A DNA stretch of 64,000 bases from Mycolicibacter kumamotonensis (GCF_002086285.1 NZ_MVHU01000023.1:17291-81290), one strand, 5' to 3'; positions 45,933 to 55,691 are shown, numbered from the stretch's first letter. Translations and numbers: made by a program. The notes: generated by a model from the letters alone, not told the origin.

Positions 45933-46850
45933 CTAATCGGCGTCCATCAGCTCCGAGGCGGAGAACGTCCGGCGCGGATCCCGGCCGGAGAAGTAATTTG
46001 CCAGCGTGTCCGACAGTCCCGCCGGATCCCACGCCTGGCCTTCGGCGCTGAACTTGCGTTCCACCGTCGGCGCGGCCATAAGGGTCACCTCAGGTCCGTA
46101 GACGACGAAGACCTGCCCGCTGACCGCCGCCGAGGCCGGAGAGGCCAGGAACCGCACCAGGGTCACCACGTGCTCGGGCGACAGCGGGTCGATCTCGCCC
46201 TCACCGACCTGGGCCTCGCCGAACACCTCGGCGGTCATGGCGGTGCGGGCCCGCGGGCAGATCGCGTTGGCGGTGACGCCGTAGCGGCTCAGCGCCCGAC
46301 TGGCCGAGAGCGTCAGCGCGGTGATCCCCGCCTTGGCCGCGCCGTAGTTGGCCTGCCCGACCGGGCCCATCAGGCCGGCCTCCGAGGAGGTGTTGACGAT
46401 GCGGCCGTACACGGCTCCGGTTTCAGCCTCTTTGGCCTTCTGCCGCCAGTAGGCCGCCGCATTACGGGTCAACAGGAAGTGTCCGCGCAGGTGCACCGCG
46501 ATCACGGCGTCGAAGTCGTCGTCGGACATGTTGAACAGCATCCGGTCGCGGGTGATTCCGGCATTGTTTACGACGATGTTCAGCCCACCCAGGCCGTCGG
46601 CGGTGGTCACGAGTTCATCGGCGGTGGAACGCTGGCTGATGTCACCGGCGACCGGGATGCCCTTGCCGCCCGCGGCGGCGATCTCGTCGATCACGTCGGA
46701 GGATCCCAGCGCCGGCGCGATGTCGTTGACGACAACGGTCGCCCCGGAGCGGGCCAGCCCGATCGCCTCGGCCCGGCCCAACCCGGCGGCGGCGCCGGTC
46801 ACCACGGCGACCTTTCCGGACAGATCGGTCGGGTTGTCGTTCGCAGTCAT
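45933..46850 (-). CDS. hsd4A: Hydroxysteroid dehydrogenase of the cholesterol side-chain pathway (Rv3502c-like)
   Basis: A 305-residue SDR from ATG 46850: VVTGAAAGLGRAEAIGLARSGATVVVND, NNAGITRD, IVNTSSEAG with the Ser, and YGAAKAGI. The ND after the second beta strand favours NAD. The C-terminus is extended by about 60 residues as in Hsd4A. Mtb Hsd4A oxidises the beta-hydroxyacyl-CoA of the steroid side chain. It lies between fdxD and the mce4 operon, as in Mtb. Confidence 0.93.
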   Translation of the reverse strand: MTANDNPTDLSGKVAVVTGAAAGLGRAEAIGLARSGATVVVNDIAPALGSSDVIDEIAAAGGKGIPVAGDISQRSTADELVTTADGLGGLNIVVNNAGITRDRMLFNMSDDDFDAVIAVHLRGHFLLTRNAAAYWRQKAKEAETGAVYGRIVNTSSEAGLMGPVGQANYGAAKAGITALTLSASRALSRYGVTANAICPRARTAMTAEVFGEAQVGEGEIDPLSPEHVVTLVRFLASPASAAVSGQVFVVYGPEVTLMAAPTVERKFSAEGQAWDPAGLSDTLANYFSGRDPRRTFSASELMDAD

Positions 46851-46930
46851 GTACGCCGCTCCTGGTTGGGCGCCGGCGCCCCGCGGGCGCCGGCGGTTAT
46901 GAATACCTCTAGTCGCCTGTGGCTGGGAGG

Positions 46931-47125
46931 TTAGTCCTCGACCCGGCGCAGTGCGGCCCGCGGGCACTCGGCGATGGCCTGCATGGCGTGGGCCTCGCGG
47001 TCGGCCGGGACCGGTGCCATCTTGACGAAAGCCTGCTCATCGTCGTTGAGCTCGAACAACTCGGGGTCGATTCCGACGCAAATCGCGTTGCCCTCGCAAC
47101 GATCCAGATCCACCTCAACTCGCAT
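46931..47125 (-). CDS. fdxD: Ferredoxin FdxD (Rv3503c-like)
   Basis: A 64-residue ferredoxin from ATG 47125 (MRVEVDLDRCEGNAICVGID). Cluster ligands are Cys in DRCEGNAIC, with Asn/Ala in place of one Cys, and Cys-Pro in AECPRAAL, the 3Fe-4S pattern of P450-linked ferredoxins. An AGGAG site precedes the start. Possible electron donor to CYP125 or CYP142. It is divergent from fadE26. Confidence 0.92.
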   Translation of the reverse strand: MRVEVDLDRCEGNAICVGIDPELFELNDDEQAFVKMAPVPADREAHAMQAIAECPRAALRRVED

Positions 47126-47254
47126 GACATCTCCTGTCAAAACCCGGCGCCGACGGGACATTTCCGACCGGCGTTGTCCGCTACTGTCACCATACGATCC
47201 AACAGCTCCCCCACGCGACGCGGCTAGAGGGCATTGGACCCTTGTTGAACCGCG

Positions 47255-47272
47255 AGACTAGAACGTGTTACA
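47255..47272. promoter_or_regulatory. KstR-type operator between fdxD and fadE26
   Basis: TAGAACGTGTTACA (47259-47272) is a complete KstR pattern and is base-for-base identical to the operator between fadD19 and echA19. On the minus strand TAGTCT (47260 back to 47255) is a possible -10 box for fdxD, overlapping the operator. For fadE26, TATCGT at 47294-47299 is a possible -10 box. Confidence 0.7.
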
Positions 47273-47329
47273 ACGAGCTGTCGACCAGAATCTTATCGTG
47301 ACACCGATCACCAGCGAAGGACGCACCCG

Positions 47330-48508
47330 ATGCAGATCAGTTACACGCCCGCCCAAGAAGAGCTGCGTCGCGAACTGCGGTCCTACTTCACCACCTTGAT
47401 GACGCCGGAGCGCCGCGAGGCACTGAGTTCGACCCAGGGTGAGTACGGCACCGGCAACGTGTACCGCGACACCGTGGCACAGATGGGCCACGACGGCTGG
47501 CTCACGCTGAGCTGGCCCAAGGAATACGGCGGCCAGGCCCGTTCGCCGATGGATCAGCTCATCTTCACCGACGAGGCCGCGATCGCCGGGGCCCCGGTGC
47601 CGTTCCTGACCATCAACAGCGTCGCGCCGACGATCATGGCGTTCGGCACCGAAGAGCAGAAGAAGTTCTTCCTGCCCAAGATCGCCGCCGGCGAGCTGCA
47701 CTTCGCGATCGGCTACTCCGAGCCCGGTGCCGGTACCGACCTGGCCTCGCTGCGCACCACCGCGGTCCGCGACGGCGACGAGTACGTGATCAACGGCCAG
47801 AAGATGTGGACGTCGCTGATCGCCTACGCCGACTACGTGTGGCTGGCGGCGCGGACGAACCCGGAGGCCAAGAAGCACCGCGGCATCTCGATGCTGATCG
47901 TTCCGACCACCGCCGAGGGCTTCTCCTGGACGCCGGTGCACACCATGGCCGGCCCGGACACCAGCGCCACCTACTACCAAGACGTGCGGGTGCCGGTGAC
48001 CAACCTGGTCGGCGAGGAACACGCGGGCTGGAAGCTGGTGACCAACCAGCTCAACCACGAACGCGTCGCGCTGGTGTCGGCGCAGCCGATCTTCGTCGCC
48101 CTGGATGAGGTGCGCGAGTGGGCGCAGAACACCAAGAACTCGGCCGGCGGCCGGATCATCGACTCGGAATGGGTGCAGCTCAACCTGGCCCGCGTGCACG
48201 CCAAGGCCGAGGTGCTCAAGCTGATCAACTGGGAGCTGGCATCCTCGACCGACGCCGCCCCGTCCCCGGCTGACGCCTCGGCGGCGAAGGTGTTCGGCAC
48301 CGAACTGGCCACCGAGGCCTACCGGCTGCTGATGGAGGTGCTCGGCACCGCCGCCACCGTGCGCCAGGACTCCCCCGGCGCGCTGCTGCGCGGCCGGGTG
48401 GAGCGGATGCACCGGGCGTGCCTGATCCTCACCTTCGGGGGCGGCACCAACGAGGTGCAGCGCGACATCATCGGCATGGTGGCCCTGGGCTTGCCCCGCA
48501 ACCGCTGA
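47330..48508 (+). CDS. fadE26: Acyl-CoA dehydrogenase FadE26 (ChsE4)
   Basis: A 392-residue acyl-CoA dehydrogenase. FAD/substrate motifs GYSEPGAGTDLASLRTTA, QKMWTSL, NLVGEEHAGWKLVTNQLNHERVAL and a C-terminal GGGTNEVQRDIIG. In Mtb, FadE26 and FadE27 form a heterotetramer (ChsE4-ChsE5) that dehydrogenates cholesterol side-chain CoA esters. The partner gene follows after 35 bases. The upstream KstR-type site fits cholesterol-induced expression. Confidence 0.95.
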   Translation: MQISYTPAQEELRRELRSYFTTLMTPERREALSSTQGEYGTGNVYRDTVAQMGHDGWLTLSWPKEYGGQARSPMDQLIFTDEAAIAGAPVPFLTINSVAPTIMAFGTEEQKKFFLPKIAAGELHFAIGYSEPGAGTDLASLRTTAVRDGDEYVINGQKMWTSLIAYADYVWLAARTNPEAKKHRGISMLIVPTTAEGFSWTPVHTMAGPDTSATYYQDVRVPVTNLVGEEHAGWKLVTNQLNHERVALVSAQPIFVALDEVREWAQNTKNSAGGRIIDSEWVQLNLARVHAKAEVLKLINWELASSTDAAPSPADASAAKVFGTELATEAYRLLMEVLGTAATVRQDSPGALLRGRVERMHRACLILTFGGGTNEVQRDIIGMVALGLPRNR

Positions 48509-48543
48509 CCTAATACTCACAGGACCTGGAGGGCAAAGCACTC

Positions 48544-49641
48544 ATGGACTTCACCACCACCGAAGCGGCCGACGACCTTTCCGGCTTGGTCGGCACCATC
48601 GTGGATACGGTGTGCACCGCGGAGCACCAACGCGAGCTGGACGGGCTCGAGCAGCGCTTCGACTCCGGGCTGTGGCACAAACTCGTCGACGCCGACGTCG
48701 TGTCCAGCGCGGCAAGCGAATCGCTGGGCGGCGGCGGCTTCGGCGTCTTGGAGCAGGCGGCGATCCTGACCGCCCTGGGCCGCCAACTGGCCGCGGTGCC
48801 CTACCTGGAGTCGGTGGTACTGGGCGCCGGAACGCTGGCCAAATTCGGCTCCGCCGAGTTGCAGCAGACCTGGGGGGCGCCGGCGGTGGCCGGCGACAAG
48901 ATCCTCACTGCCGCGCTCGACGGTGACATGGGCGAAGGCCCGGTCCGCGCCGCCACGACCGACGCCGGCTTCCGGCTCACCGGCACCCGCACCCAGGTCG
49001 GTTTTGCCCCGATCGCCGACGCCTTCCTGGTGCCGGCCGAAACCGATTCCGGCACCGGTGTTTTCCTGGTGGCCGCCACCGACCCGGGCGTGACAGTGGG
49101 CCCGTTGGCGACCACCGGCCTGGGCAGTATCGGGCATCTTGAGCTGTCCGGAACCGAGCTGGAGACCGGCCGCCTCGTCGGCGAAGCCGAGGTTCTCGAG
49201 TATCTGACCAGCCTGGCGGCACTGGGCCGCAGTGCCTACCAGCTGGGGGTGTTGGAGCGCGGCCTGGCCCTGACCGCCGAATACGCCCGCGAGCGCGAAC
49301 AATTCGACAAGCCGATCGGCAGCTTCCAGGCCGTGTCGCAGCGGCTGGCCGACGGCTACATCGACGTCAAGGGCCTGCGACTGACCCTGACCCAGGCGGC
49401 CTGGCGCGTCGGCGAAGGCCTGCCCGCAGCCAGCGAGGTGGCCACCGCCGCGTTCTGGGCGGCCGAGGCCGGACATCGGGTGGCGCACAGCATCGTCCAC
49501 ATCCACGGCGGCGTCGGTATCGACATCGATCACCCGATCCACCGGTACTTCCTGGCCGCCAAGCAGACCGAGTTCGCACTCGGCGGCGCGACCGGGCAGC
49601 TGCTGGCGCTCGGGCGCGAGCTGGCCGAGACCCCGGTCTAG
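48544..49641 (+). CDS. fadE27: Acyl-CoA dehydrogenase FadE27 (ChsE5)
   Basis: A 365-residue acyl-CoA dehydrogenase subunit with a shorter, divergent N-terminus and GIHVHGGVGIDIDHPIHRYFL-type C-terminal motif (IHGGVGIDIDHPIHRYFLAA). It lacks a clear SEPxAGTD FAD box, which fits the non-identical alpha2beta2 arrangement where the FAD sites are shared. It begins 35 bases after fadE26 and converges on the SnoaL-like gene with five bases between stops. Confidence 0.94.
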   Translation: MDFTTTEAADDLSGLVGTIVDTVCTAEHQRELDGLEQRFDSGLWHKLVDADVVSSAASESLGGGGFGVLEQAAILTALGRQLAAVPYLESVVLGAGTLAKFGSAELQQTWGAPAVAGDKILTAALDGDMGEGPVRAATTDAGFRLTGTRTQVGFAPIADAFLVPAETDSGTGVFLVAATDPGVTVGPLATTGLGSIGHLELSGTELETGRLVGEAEVLEYLTSLAALGRSAYQLGVLERGLALTAEYAREREQFDKPIGSFQAVSQRLADGYIDVKGLRLTLTQAAWRVGEGLPAASEVATAAFWAAEAGHRVAHSIVHIHGGVGIDIDHPIHRYFLAAKQTEFALGGATGQLLALGRELAETPV

Positions 49642-49646
49642 GCGAC

Positions 49647-50129
49647 TCAGCGGTGCAGCGCCTCCCCGAACGTCACCTTGAACCCGGGAATATCCGACAA
49701 CGGCATGGTGGCGTCGTAGGTGCGCTGGTAGCCGGTGGCGCTGATCTTCCAGCCGTCGGCGGTGCGGCGGTAGCTGTCGTGATAGAACGCGGCACCGATC
49801 AGCATCAGGTTGTAGTCGGGGATGATCACCCGGTCCTGCAGGTACCAGATGCCGGTGGCGGTGTCCGGCCCGGTGAGCGTGATCTCGGGATGGTTGACCC
49901 GGTGCTCGCTGATGATCGTTGCCGGCAGCGAGTTCCGCATGAACTCCACCAGCGAGTCCCGGTCGGTGAAGCTGTGGTCGCTGCCCATCGACTTGCCGTA
50001 GTCGGCGGTGACGTCCTCGGCCAGGGTGGCCGCGAAGTCGTCCCAATGTTTGGTGTCCAGCGCCCGCAGGTAGCGGTACTTGACCTGTTTGATGGCCTCG
50101 ATGGCGGCGAACGTCTCGATATCAGTCAC
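49647..50129 (-). CDS. SnoaL/NTF2-like protein
   Basis: A 160-residue SnoaL_4-type protein from GTG 50129: AIKQVKYRYLRALDTKHWDDFAATLAEDV and SEHRVNHPEITLTGPDTATGIWYLQDRV, then DGWKISATGYQRTY. A Tyr/Asp/His set (KYRYLRALD, HRVNHPE) is positioned as in NTF2-like isomerases and dehydratases. It sits between fadE27 and fadD17, which in Mtb are adjacent as I recall, so it is an added gene here. Possible role in steroid side-chain hydration or isomerisation; not established. Confidence 0.8.
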   Translation of the reverse strand: MTDIETFAAIEAIKQVKYRYLRALDTKHWDDFAATLAEDVTADYGKSMGSDHSFTDRDSLVEFMRNSLPATIISEHRVNHPEITLTGPDTATGIWYLQDRVIIPDYNLMLIGAAFYHDSYRRTADGWKISATGYQRTYDATMPLSDIPGFKVTFGEALHR

Positions 50130-50145
50130 CGCCCTATTGCAGCAT

Positions 50146-50151
50146 TAATCT
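50146..50151 (+). promoter_or_regulatory. Candidate -10 box for fadD17 (leaderless)
   Basis: TAATCT, seven bases before ATG 50159, consistent with a leaderless transcript. No KstR-type site is seen next to it. Confidence 0.45.
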
Positions 50152-50158
50152 GACCACC

Positions 50159-51685
50159 ATGTCAGCACCGGCTCTCATCGACGAACAGGTCACGGTCACC
50201 GGACTGCTGGCGCCGCTGGCCGACGTGGACGACCGCGGGGTGTATTTCGAGGACTCGTTCATCAGCTGGCGCGACCACATCGCGGCCGGAGCCCGGTTGG
50301 GGGCCGCGCTTCGGGCGCGCCTCGACCCGGACAAACCCCCGCACATCGGTGTGCTGCTGGGCAATACCCCGTTCTTCTCGACGGTGCTGGTGGCCGCCGC
50401 GCTGACCGGGCTGGTCCCGGTGGGGTTGAACCCCACCCGCCGGGGAGCGGCCCTGGAGCGCGACGTGGCCCACGCCGACTGCCAGCTGGTGCTGACCGAC
50501 CACAGCACCGACGCCGGTGTTGCGGGTGCGATCGATATCGAATCGTCCTCGTGGGCTGCGGAATTGGCCGATTACGACGACACTCCGGTGACGTTTCGCG
50601 ACGCCGGTCCCGACGACCTGTTCATGCTGATCTTCACCTCCGGCACCAGTGGCGATCCCAAGGCGGTGCGCTGCACGCAGTGGAAGGCGGCCTTCCCCGG
50701 GGTGATGCTCTCGCAACGGTTCGGGCTGGGGCCCGCGGATGTCTGCTACCTGTCGATGCCGTTGTTCCACTCCAACGCGGTTATGGCGGGCTGGTCGGTG
50801 GCGGTGGCCGCGAGAGCCTCGATCGCATTGCGGCGCAAGTTCTCCGCATCCGGGTTCATTCCCGACGTGCGCCGCTTCGGCGCCACCTACGCCAATTACG
50901 TGGGCAAGCCGCTGTCGTATGTGCTGGCCACCCCGCCGCAGCCCGACGACGCCGACAACCCGCTTCGGTTGCTGTACGGCAATGAGGGGGCGCCGCGGGA
51001 TCTGGAACGTTTCGCGGATCGCTTCGGCTGCACCGTCGTCGACGCCTTCGGCTCCACCGAGGGCGGGGTGGCGATCGGCCGCACCCCCGACACCCCGCCC
51101 GGGGCGCTGGGGCCACTGACCGACGGGAACGCGATCGTCGACGTCGAGACCGGCGAAGAGTGCCCGCCCGGTGTGGTGGGTGAGCTGGTGAATACCAGTG
51201 GACGCGGCCAGTTCCGCGGCTACTACCGCGATCCCGACGCCGAGGCGGCACGGATGGCCGGCGGCATCTATCACTCGGGGGACCTGGCCTACCGCGACGA
51301 AGCAGGCTACGCCTACTTTGCCGGGCGGCTGGGTGACTGGATGCGGGTGGACGGCGAGAACCTGGGCACCGCGCCGATCGAGCGGATCCTGCTGCGACAC
51401 AATGCTGTCGCGCAGGTGACGGTGTATCCGATCCCAGACCCGGCCGTGGGCGATCAGGTGATGGCCGCTCTGGTGTTGGCCCCCGCGGCGTCGTTCGATC
51501 CGGATGAGTTCCGCGCTTTCCTGTCCGAGCAGCCCGACCTGGGGCCCAAGCAGTGGCCTGCGTATGTGCGGGTGGCCGCGGAACTTCCCTGCACCGAGAC
51601 GTTCAAGGTGCTCAAGCGGGTGCTGTCGGCCGAGGGAGTGCAGTGCGCGGATCCGGTGTTCCGGATCTCCCCCGCGAAGCGGTAG
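50159..51685 (+). CDS. fadD17: Acyl-CoA synthetase FadD17
   Basis: A 508-residue AMP-forming ligase. P-loop-like IFTSGTSGDPKAVRC, second motif YGNEGAPRDLERF and FGSTEGG, and GDLAYRDEAGYAYFAGRLGDWMR. In Mtb, FadD17 activates C3 and C5 side chains of steroids. It lies next to fadE26/fadE27 as in Mtb (Rv3504-Rv3506). The C-terminal catalytic Lys region is ETFKVLKRVL. Confidence 0.93.
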   Translation: MSAPALIDEQVTVTGLLAPLADVDDRGVYFEDSFISWRDHIAAGARLGAALRARLDPDKPPHIGVLLGNTPFFSTVLVAAALTGLVPVGLNPTRRGAALERDVAHADCQLVLTDHSTDAGVAGAIDIESSSWAAELADYDDTPVTFRDAGPDDLFMLIFTSGTSGDPKAVRCTQWKAAFPGVMLSQRFGLGPADVCYLSMPLFHSNAVMAGWSVAVAARASIALRRKFSASGFIPDVRRFGATYANYVGKPLSYVLATPPQPDDADNPLRLLYGNEGAPRDLERFADRFGCTVVDAFGSTEGGVAIGRTPDTPPGALGPLTDGNAIVDVETGEECPPGVVGELVNTSGRGQFRGYYRDPDAEAARMAGGIYHSGDLAYRDEAGYAYFAGRLGDWMRVDGENLGTAPIERILLRHNAVAQVTVYPIPDPAVGDQVMAALVLAPAASFDPDEFRAFLSEQPDLGPKQWPAYVRVAAELPCTETFKVLKRVLSAEGVQCADPVFRISPAKR

Positions 51686-51722
51686 TTGGCGCGCGAAAGT
51701 GCGGGTAGACCGCTCGACAACT

Positions 51723-51739
51723 CTCCCCGCAAGCGGGAG
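51723..51739. terminator. Hairpin after fadD17
   Basis: CTCCCCGC-AA-GCGGGAG forms a compact GC hairpin about 40 bases after the fadD17 stop and before the next gene (51827), followed by GTACCCCC. I believe similar GC hairpins with this extended sequence recur in mycobacterial intergenic regions, but that is recollection. Possible terminator or repeat element. Confidence 0.45.
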
Positions 51740-51826
51740 GTACCCCCAGCCCTCGCGGTCATGAACCGGCCGACCCGCCCGCCGCGCCACCACCGATCCG
51801 GCCGCTCGGCGCGCAATACTGAGTCA

Positions 51827-52615
51827 ATGCCCGCAGTCCGCCGAGCACTCGTCGCGGCCCTGGCCGTCATCACAACCCTGGCTCTGGCCTCCCCCGCCTC
51901 CGCCGATTCCCTGCAGGCCGGCTTCGCGCAGCTGGCCAACACCATCCCGGCCAACGTCGGCATCGCCTATGCCCCGGTCGGCCAGAACCAGGCGGGCACC
52001 CTCGGTTCCCTGCAGAACGGAGTCGCCTGGTCGACCATCAAGGTGCCACTGGCGATCGCGGCGATTCACGCCAACCGCCCCAACGCGCAGGATCTGGCCG
52101 CCCGGGCCGTCACCGCCTCCGACAACGACGCCGCCGAGCAGCTGTGGTCCTCACTGGGTCCGGCGCCCCAGGCCGCCCAGCAGGTGCAGGCCGTCCTGCG
52201 AGCCGGCGGGGACACCGGCACCGCGGTCGAATCCCGACGGCTGCGGCCCGAGTTCAGCGCGTTCGGCCAGACCCAGTGGCCGCTGGCCCGCCAGGCGGTG
52301 TTCGCTGCCCACCTGCCGTGCATGGCCGCGGCCGCACCCGTGGTCGGCCTGATGCGCAACACCGTGCCCAACCAGCGCTGGGGGCTGGCCACCATCGGAG
52401 CCCCGACCAAGGGCGGCTGGGGGCCCGGCCCCGGTGGCGGCTACCTGGTGCGGCAGTTCGGCATCGTCGGCACCCCGGCCGGGTCGTTGGCTGTGGCACT
52501 GGCCGCCGAACCGAAGGACGGCAGCTTCGATTCCGGGGTGGCCGCGCTCAACCAGATGACCCAGTGGCTCAGTGCCAACGCCGCCCAGCTACCGGGGGGT
52601 CGCTGCTCCGGGTAG
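51827..52615 (+). CDS. Secreted beta-lactamase-like serine hydrolase
   Basis: A 262-residue exported protein from ATG 51827; the signal peptide ends ASPASADS. Mature part shows penicillin-recognising motifs: SxxK in WSTIKVPLA, SDN in TASDNDAAE and KGG in APTKGGWG, plus RPEFSAFGQTQW near where class A enzymes have their ExxLN loop. A class A beta-lactamase-like or DD-peptidase-like fold is likely. The Glu of the deacylation motif is not certain, so hydrolysis of beta-lactams is not assured. ATG 51827 is preferred over an ORF extending to 51686. Confidence 0.8.
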   Translation: MPAVRRALVAALAVITTLALASPASADSLQAGFAQLANTIPANVGIAYAPVGQNQAGTLGSLQNGVAWSTIKVPLAIAAIHANRPNAQDLAARAVTASDNDAAEQLWSSLGPAPQAAQQVQAVLRAGGDTGTAVESRRLRPEFSAFGQTQWPLARQAVFAAHLPCMAAAAPVVGLMRNTVPNQRWGLATIGAPTKGGWGPGPGGGYLVRQFGIVGTPAGSLAVALAAEPKDGSFDSGVAALNQMTQWLSANAAQLPGGRCSG

Positions 52616-52657
52616 GTTGGCGGTTACCACCGTGTTACCCGCGAGTAGGAGACAGCC

Positions 52658-54211
52658 ATGCCCGCTCCGTCCGCCGCAGACTTCGACCGGCTGCGCGCGC
52701 TGGTCGCCATCGACGACATCGACGCCCGGCAATCGAGGACCATCGACGAGGTCTTCACCGGTAAAGCGCTGACCACCATTCCGATCGGCACCGCCGAGGA
52801 CGTGACGGCGGCCTTCGCCAAGGCCCGGGCCGCCCAAGCCGGGTGGGCCGCGCGCAGCGTCAAAGAGCGCTGCGCGATCATCGAGCGCTACCGCGACCTG
52901 GTGATCGCCAACCGGGACTTTTTGATGGACGTCGCCCAGGCCGAGACCGGCAAGGCCCGCTCGGCGGCCCAGGAGGAGATCGTCGACATCATGCTCAACG
53001 CGCGGTACTACGCGCGCCAGGCATCCAAATTGCTGGCCTCCAAGCGGGTGCAGGGCCTGCTGCCCGGCATCGTCAAGACCGTGGTCAACCACCACCCCAA
53101 GGGCGTCGTCGGGGTCATCTCGCCGTGGAATTACCCGATGACACTGTCGATTTCGGATGCGATTCCCGCGCTGTTGGCCGGCAACGCGGTGGTTGTCAAG
53201 CCGGACAGCCAGACCCCGTACTGCACGCTGGCCAACGCGGAACTGCTCTATCAGGCCGGGCTGCCGCGTGAGCTGTTCGCGGTGGTGCCCGGCCCGGGGT
53301 CGGTGGTCGGCACCGCGATCGTGCAGCAGTGCGACTACCTGATGTTCACCGGCTCCAGCGCCACCGGTCGTTCGCTGGCCGAACAGTGCGGCGCCCGGCT
53401 GATCGGGTTCTCCGCGGAGCTGGGCGGCAAGAACCCGATGATCGTCACCAAGGGTGCAAACCTGTCCGAGGTCGCCAAGGCCGCCACTCGCGCCTGCTTC
53501 TCCAACGCCGGGCAGCTGTGTATCTCGATCGAGCGGATCTACGTCGAGCGGGAGATCGCCGACGAGTTCGCCGCGAAGTTCGCCGAGCAGGTGCGGGCCA
53601 TGAAGCTGTCGGCCGCCTACGACTTCTCCGCCGACATGGGCAGCCTGATCTCCGAAGACCAGATCAAGACCGTCTCCAACCACGTTGACGACGCAAAGGC
53701 CAAGGGCGCCAAGGTTATCGCCGGCGGCAATCCCCGCCCCGACATCGGCCCGCTGTTCTTCGAACCCACCGTACTGACCGACGTCACCGACGAGATGGAG
53801 TGCGGGCGCAACGAGACGTTCGGTCCGGTGGTCTCCATCTACCCGGTCGACGGCGTCGACGAGGCGATCGCCAAAGCCAACGACACCGAATACGGGCTCA
53901 ACGCCAGCGTGTGGGCCGCGACCAAGGCCCAGGGTGAGGCGATCGCCGCCCGGATCCGCTCCGGCACCGTCAACGTCGACGAAGGCTACGCACTGGCCTT
54001 CGGCAGCACCGCGGCACCGATGGGCGGCATGAAGGCTTCCGGGGTGGGCCGCCGCCACGGCGCTGACGGCATTCTGAAGTACACCGAGTCGCAGACCGTC
54101 TCGACCGCCCGGATTCTGAACCTTGACCCGCCGCTGGGGATTTCAGGTCCGCTGTGGCAGAAGATGCTCACCCCGATGATCCGGGTGGTGCAGGCGCTGC
54201 CGGGCCGGTAA
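52658..54211 (+). CDS. gabD2: NADP-dependent succinate-semialdehyde dehydrogenase-type enzyme (GabD2-like)
   Basis: A 517-residue aldehyde dehydrogenase: ISPWNYPMTLSI, FTGSSATGRSLAEQCG, the general base Glu in FSAELGGKNPMI, the nucleophile Cys in NAGQLCISIERIY, and the C-terminal GTVNVDEGYALAFGS. The length and starting region (DDIDARQSRTIDEVFTGKA) match Mtb GabD2 (Rv1731). It oxidises succinic semialdehyde or similar. It converges on the acyltransferase gene with three bases between stops. Confidence 0.88.
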   Translation: MPAPSAADFDRLRALVAIDDIDARQSRTIDEVFTGKALTTIPIGTAEDVTAAFAKARAAQAGWAARSVKERCAIIERYRDLVIANRDFLMDVAQAETGKARSAAQEEIVDIMLNARYYARQASKLLASKRVQGLLPGIVKTVVNHHPKGVVGVISPWNYPMTLSISDAIPALLAGNAVVVKPDSQTPYCTLANAELLYQAGLPRELFAVVPGPGSVVGTAIVQQCDYLMFTGSSATGRSLAEQCGARLIGFSAELGGKNPMIVTKGANLSEVAKAATRACFSNAGQLCISIERIYVEREIADEFAAKFAEQVRAMKLSAAYDFSADMGSLISEDQIKTVSNHVDDAKAKGAKVIAGGNPRPDIGPLFFEPTVLTDVTDEMECGRNETFGPVVSIYPVDGVDEAIAKANDTEYGLNASVWAATKAQGEAIAARIRSGTVNVDEGYALAFGSTAAPMGGMKASGVGRRHGADGILKYTESQTVSTARILNLDPPLGISGPLWQKMLTPMIRVVQALPGR

Positions 54212-54214
54212 CGC

Positions 54215-55630
54215 TCAGCGCCTGCCGCTCCGGTTCTTCCCCCGGTCGATGTCACGCTCCAACTCGGCCAGCGCCGGCTCGATCTCGTCGGCCATCTTGT
54301 GGATGTCCTCGGCGACTTCCGGGGTGGTCACGAACCCGAAGTCGAGGTGTTCGCGATAGGAGAAGCAGGTGACGTTCAGGGCCACATCCATGACCGGCGG
54401 GCCGAGCGGTACCAGTGATTCCAGTTCCGCCCCGGCCATGTAGATCGGAATCGGCGGACCCGGAACGTTGGAGACGACGAGGTTGATCGGGGCCAGCCGA
54501 TTCGACAGTCCGGTGGCCGTGTAGGCGCGGGCGGCCAGCTGCAGCAGCCCGGGCGGGGTGGTGTCGGTCAGCCCCATGATCTGGTGCGCCGACAACGCCT
54601 TGGCCATCTGTTTGGCACTCTGGGTGCTGGCGTGAATGGACTTGAGCCGCTGGGCTGCTCCCTCGATGTCGGTCGCCAGTGACACCGTCATCGAGCTGAC
54701 CTTGTTTCCGACCTCGCCCTGGCTCTCCTCGGTGCGGGTCGACACCGGGATCTGGGCTACCAGTGGCTTTTCCGGCAGTTCCCCGCGCTCGCCGAGGTAG
54801 CGCCGGACGGCACCGGCGACCATAGCGAGCACGACGTCGTTGAGCTTCACCCCGTAGGCGTCCTTGACGGCCTTGATCCGGGCCAGCTCGACGCGCGTTG
54901 CGCTGATCCGCCGGTGCGGCGAGACGCTGGCGTTGAACCGGGTCACCGGGGCGTCGAAGTAGCGTGGTGGTTTGCGGGCCAGCCCCAGCCCCACCGTGGC
55001 GATCTGCTGTCGCACGGTCTGCTGCAGCAGCCGGCCGATGCGGTACGGCGTCATCACCGCGACGTTGAGCAACTCCTCGGCGACACGGCGCTGGTAGCTG
55101 GGCATGCTGGATGCACTCGGTGATCCGTTCGTCTCCGGTTGAGGCGGCCGCGGCTCGGGGGTGACGTCCAGCATGATCTCGAACAGTCCCGCGCCGGAGA
55201 CGCCGTCGACGATCGCGTGATGCATCTTGGTCAACGTCGCCACCCGGCCGCCGTTGACCCCTTCGATCACCCACATCTCCCACAGCGGGCGGGAGCGGTC
55301 CAGCTTGTAGGACATCAGCCGCCCCACCAGCTCTTCGACCTCGCGCCGCCCGCCCGGGGCGGGAACGCCGATGCGCCGCAGATGGAAATCGATGTCGAGT
55401 TCGTCGTCCTCGATGAACCACGGCCGGTCCAGGCCCAGCGGGGCGGGACTGACCCGCCAGCGCAGCTGCGGCAGTTGCGGCAGTCGCTCGATCAAGAGCT
55501 GGCGGACACGCTCGAAGCTGTAGTTCGGCGCATTGGTGGTATCGCAGATCGCCAGCCCACCGATGTGCATGTGCCAGCCCGCCGTTTCGGCGGACCAGAA
55601 CGCCGCGTCGACGCCCGAAAGTCGCTGCAT
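54215..55630 (-). CDS. Wax ester synthase/diacylglycerol acyltransferase (WS/DGAT)
   Basis: A 471-residue WS/DGAT-family enzyme. Active-site HHxxxDG in [12 protein letters not shown] (near residue 138), and the C-terminal structural motif [18 protein letters not shown]. Members make triacylglycerol or wax esters from acyl-CoA. N-terminus [15 protein letters not shown] is typical. Which of the many Mtb Tgs paralogues it corresponds to cannot be told from memory. Confidence 0.9.
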   Translation of the reverse strand: MQRLSGVDAAFWSAETAGWHMHIGGLAICDTTNAPNYSFERVRQLLIERLPQLPQLRWRVSPAPLGLDRPWFIEDDELDIDFHLRRIGVPAPGGRREVEELVGRLMSYKLDRSRPLWEMWVIEGVNGGRVATLTKMHHAIVDGVSGAGLFEIMLDVTPEPRPPQPETNGSPSASSMPSYQRRVAEELLNVAVMTPYRIGRLLQQTVRQQIATVGLGLARKPPRYFDAPVTRFNASVSPHRRISATRVELARIKAVKDAYGVKLNDVVLAMVAGAVRRYLGERGELPEKPLVAQIPVSTRTEESQGEVGNKVSSMTVSLATDIEGAAQRLKSIHASTQSAKQMAKALSAHQIMGLTDTTPPGLLQLAARAYTATGLSNRLAPINLVVSNVPGPPIPIYMAGAELESLVPLGPPVMDVALNVTCFSYREHLDFGFVTTPEVAEDIHKMADEIEPALAELERDIDRGKNRSGRR

Positions 55631-55691
55631 CGACAGAGACTAGCTCCGTACCCCGGGTCGCCGGAGGCAGATCGCCGGTGAAACCGGGAAT

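Noticed and set aside
50162..51793. 543-residue minus-strand open frame
   Set aside because: Antisense to fadD17; Arg/His/Gly-rich shadow frame.
52589..54058. 489-residue minus-strand open frame
   Set aside because: Antisense to the semialdehyde dehydrogenase, composition not protein-like.
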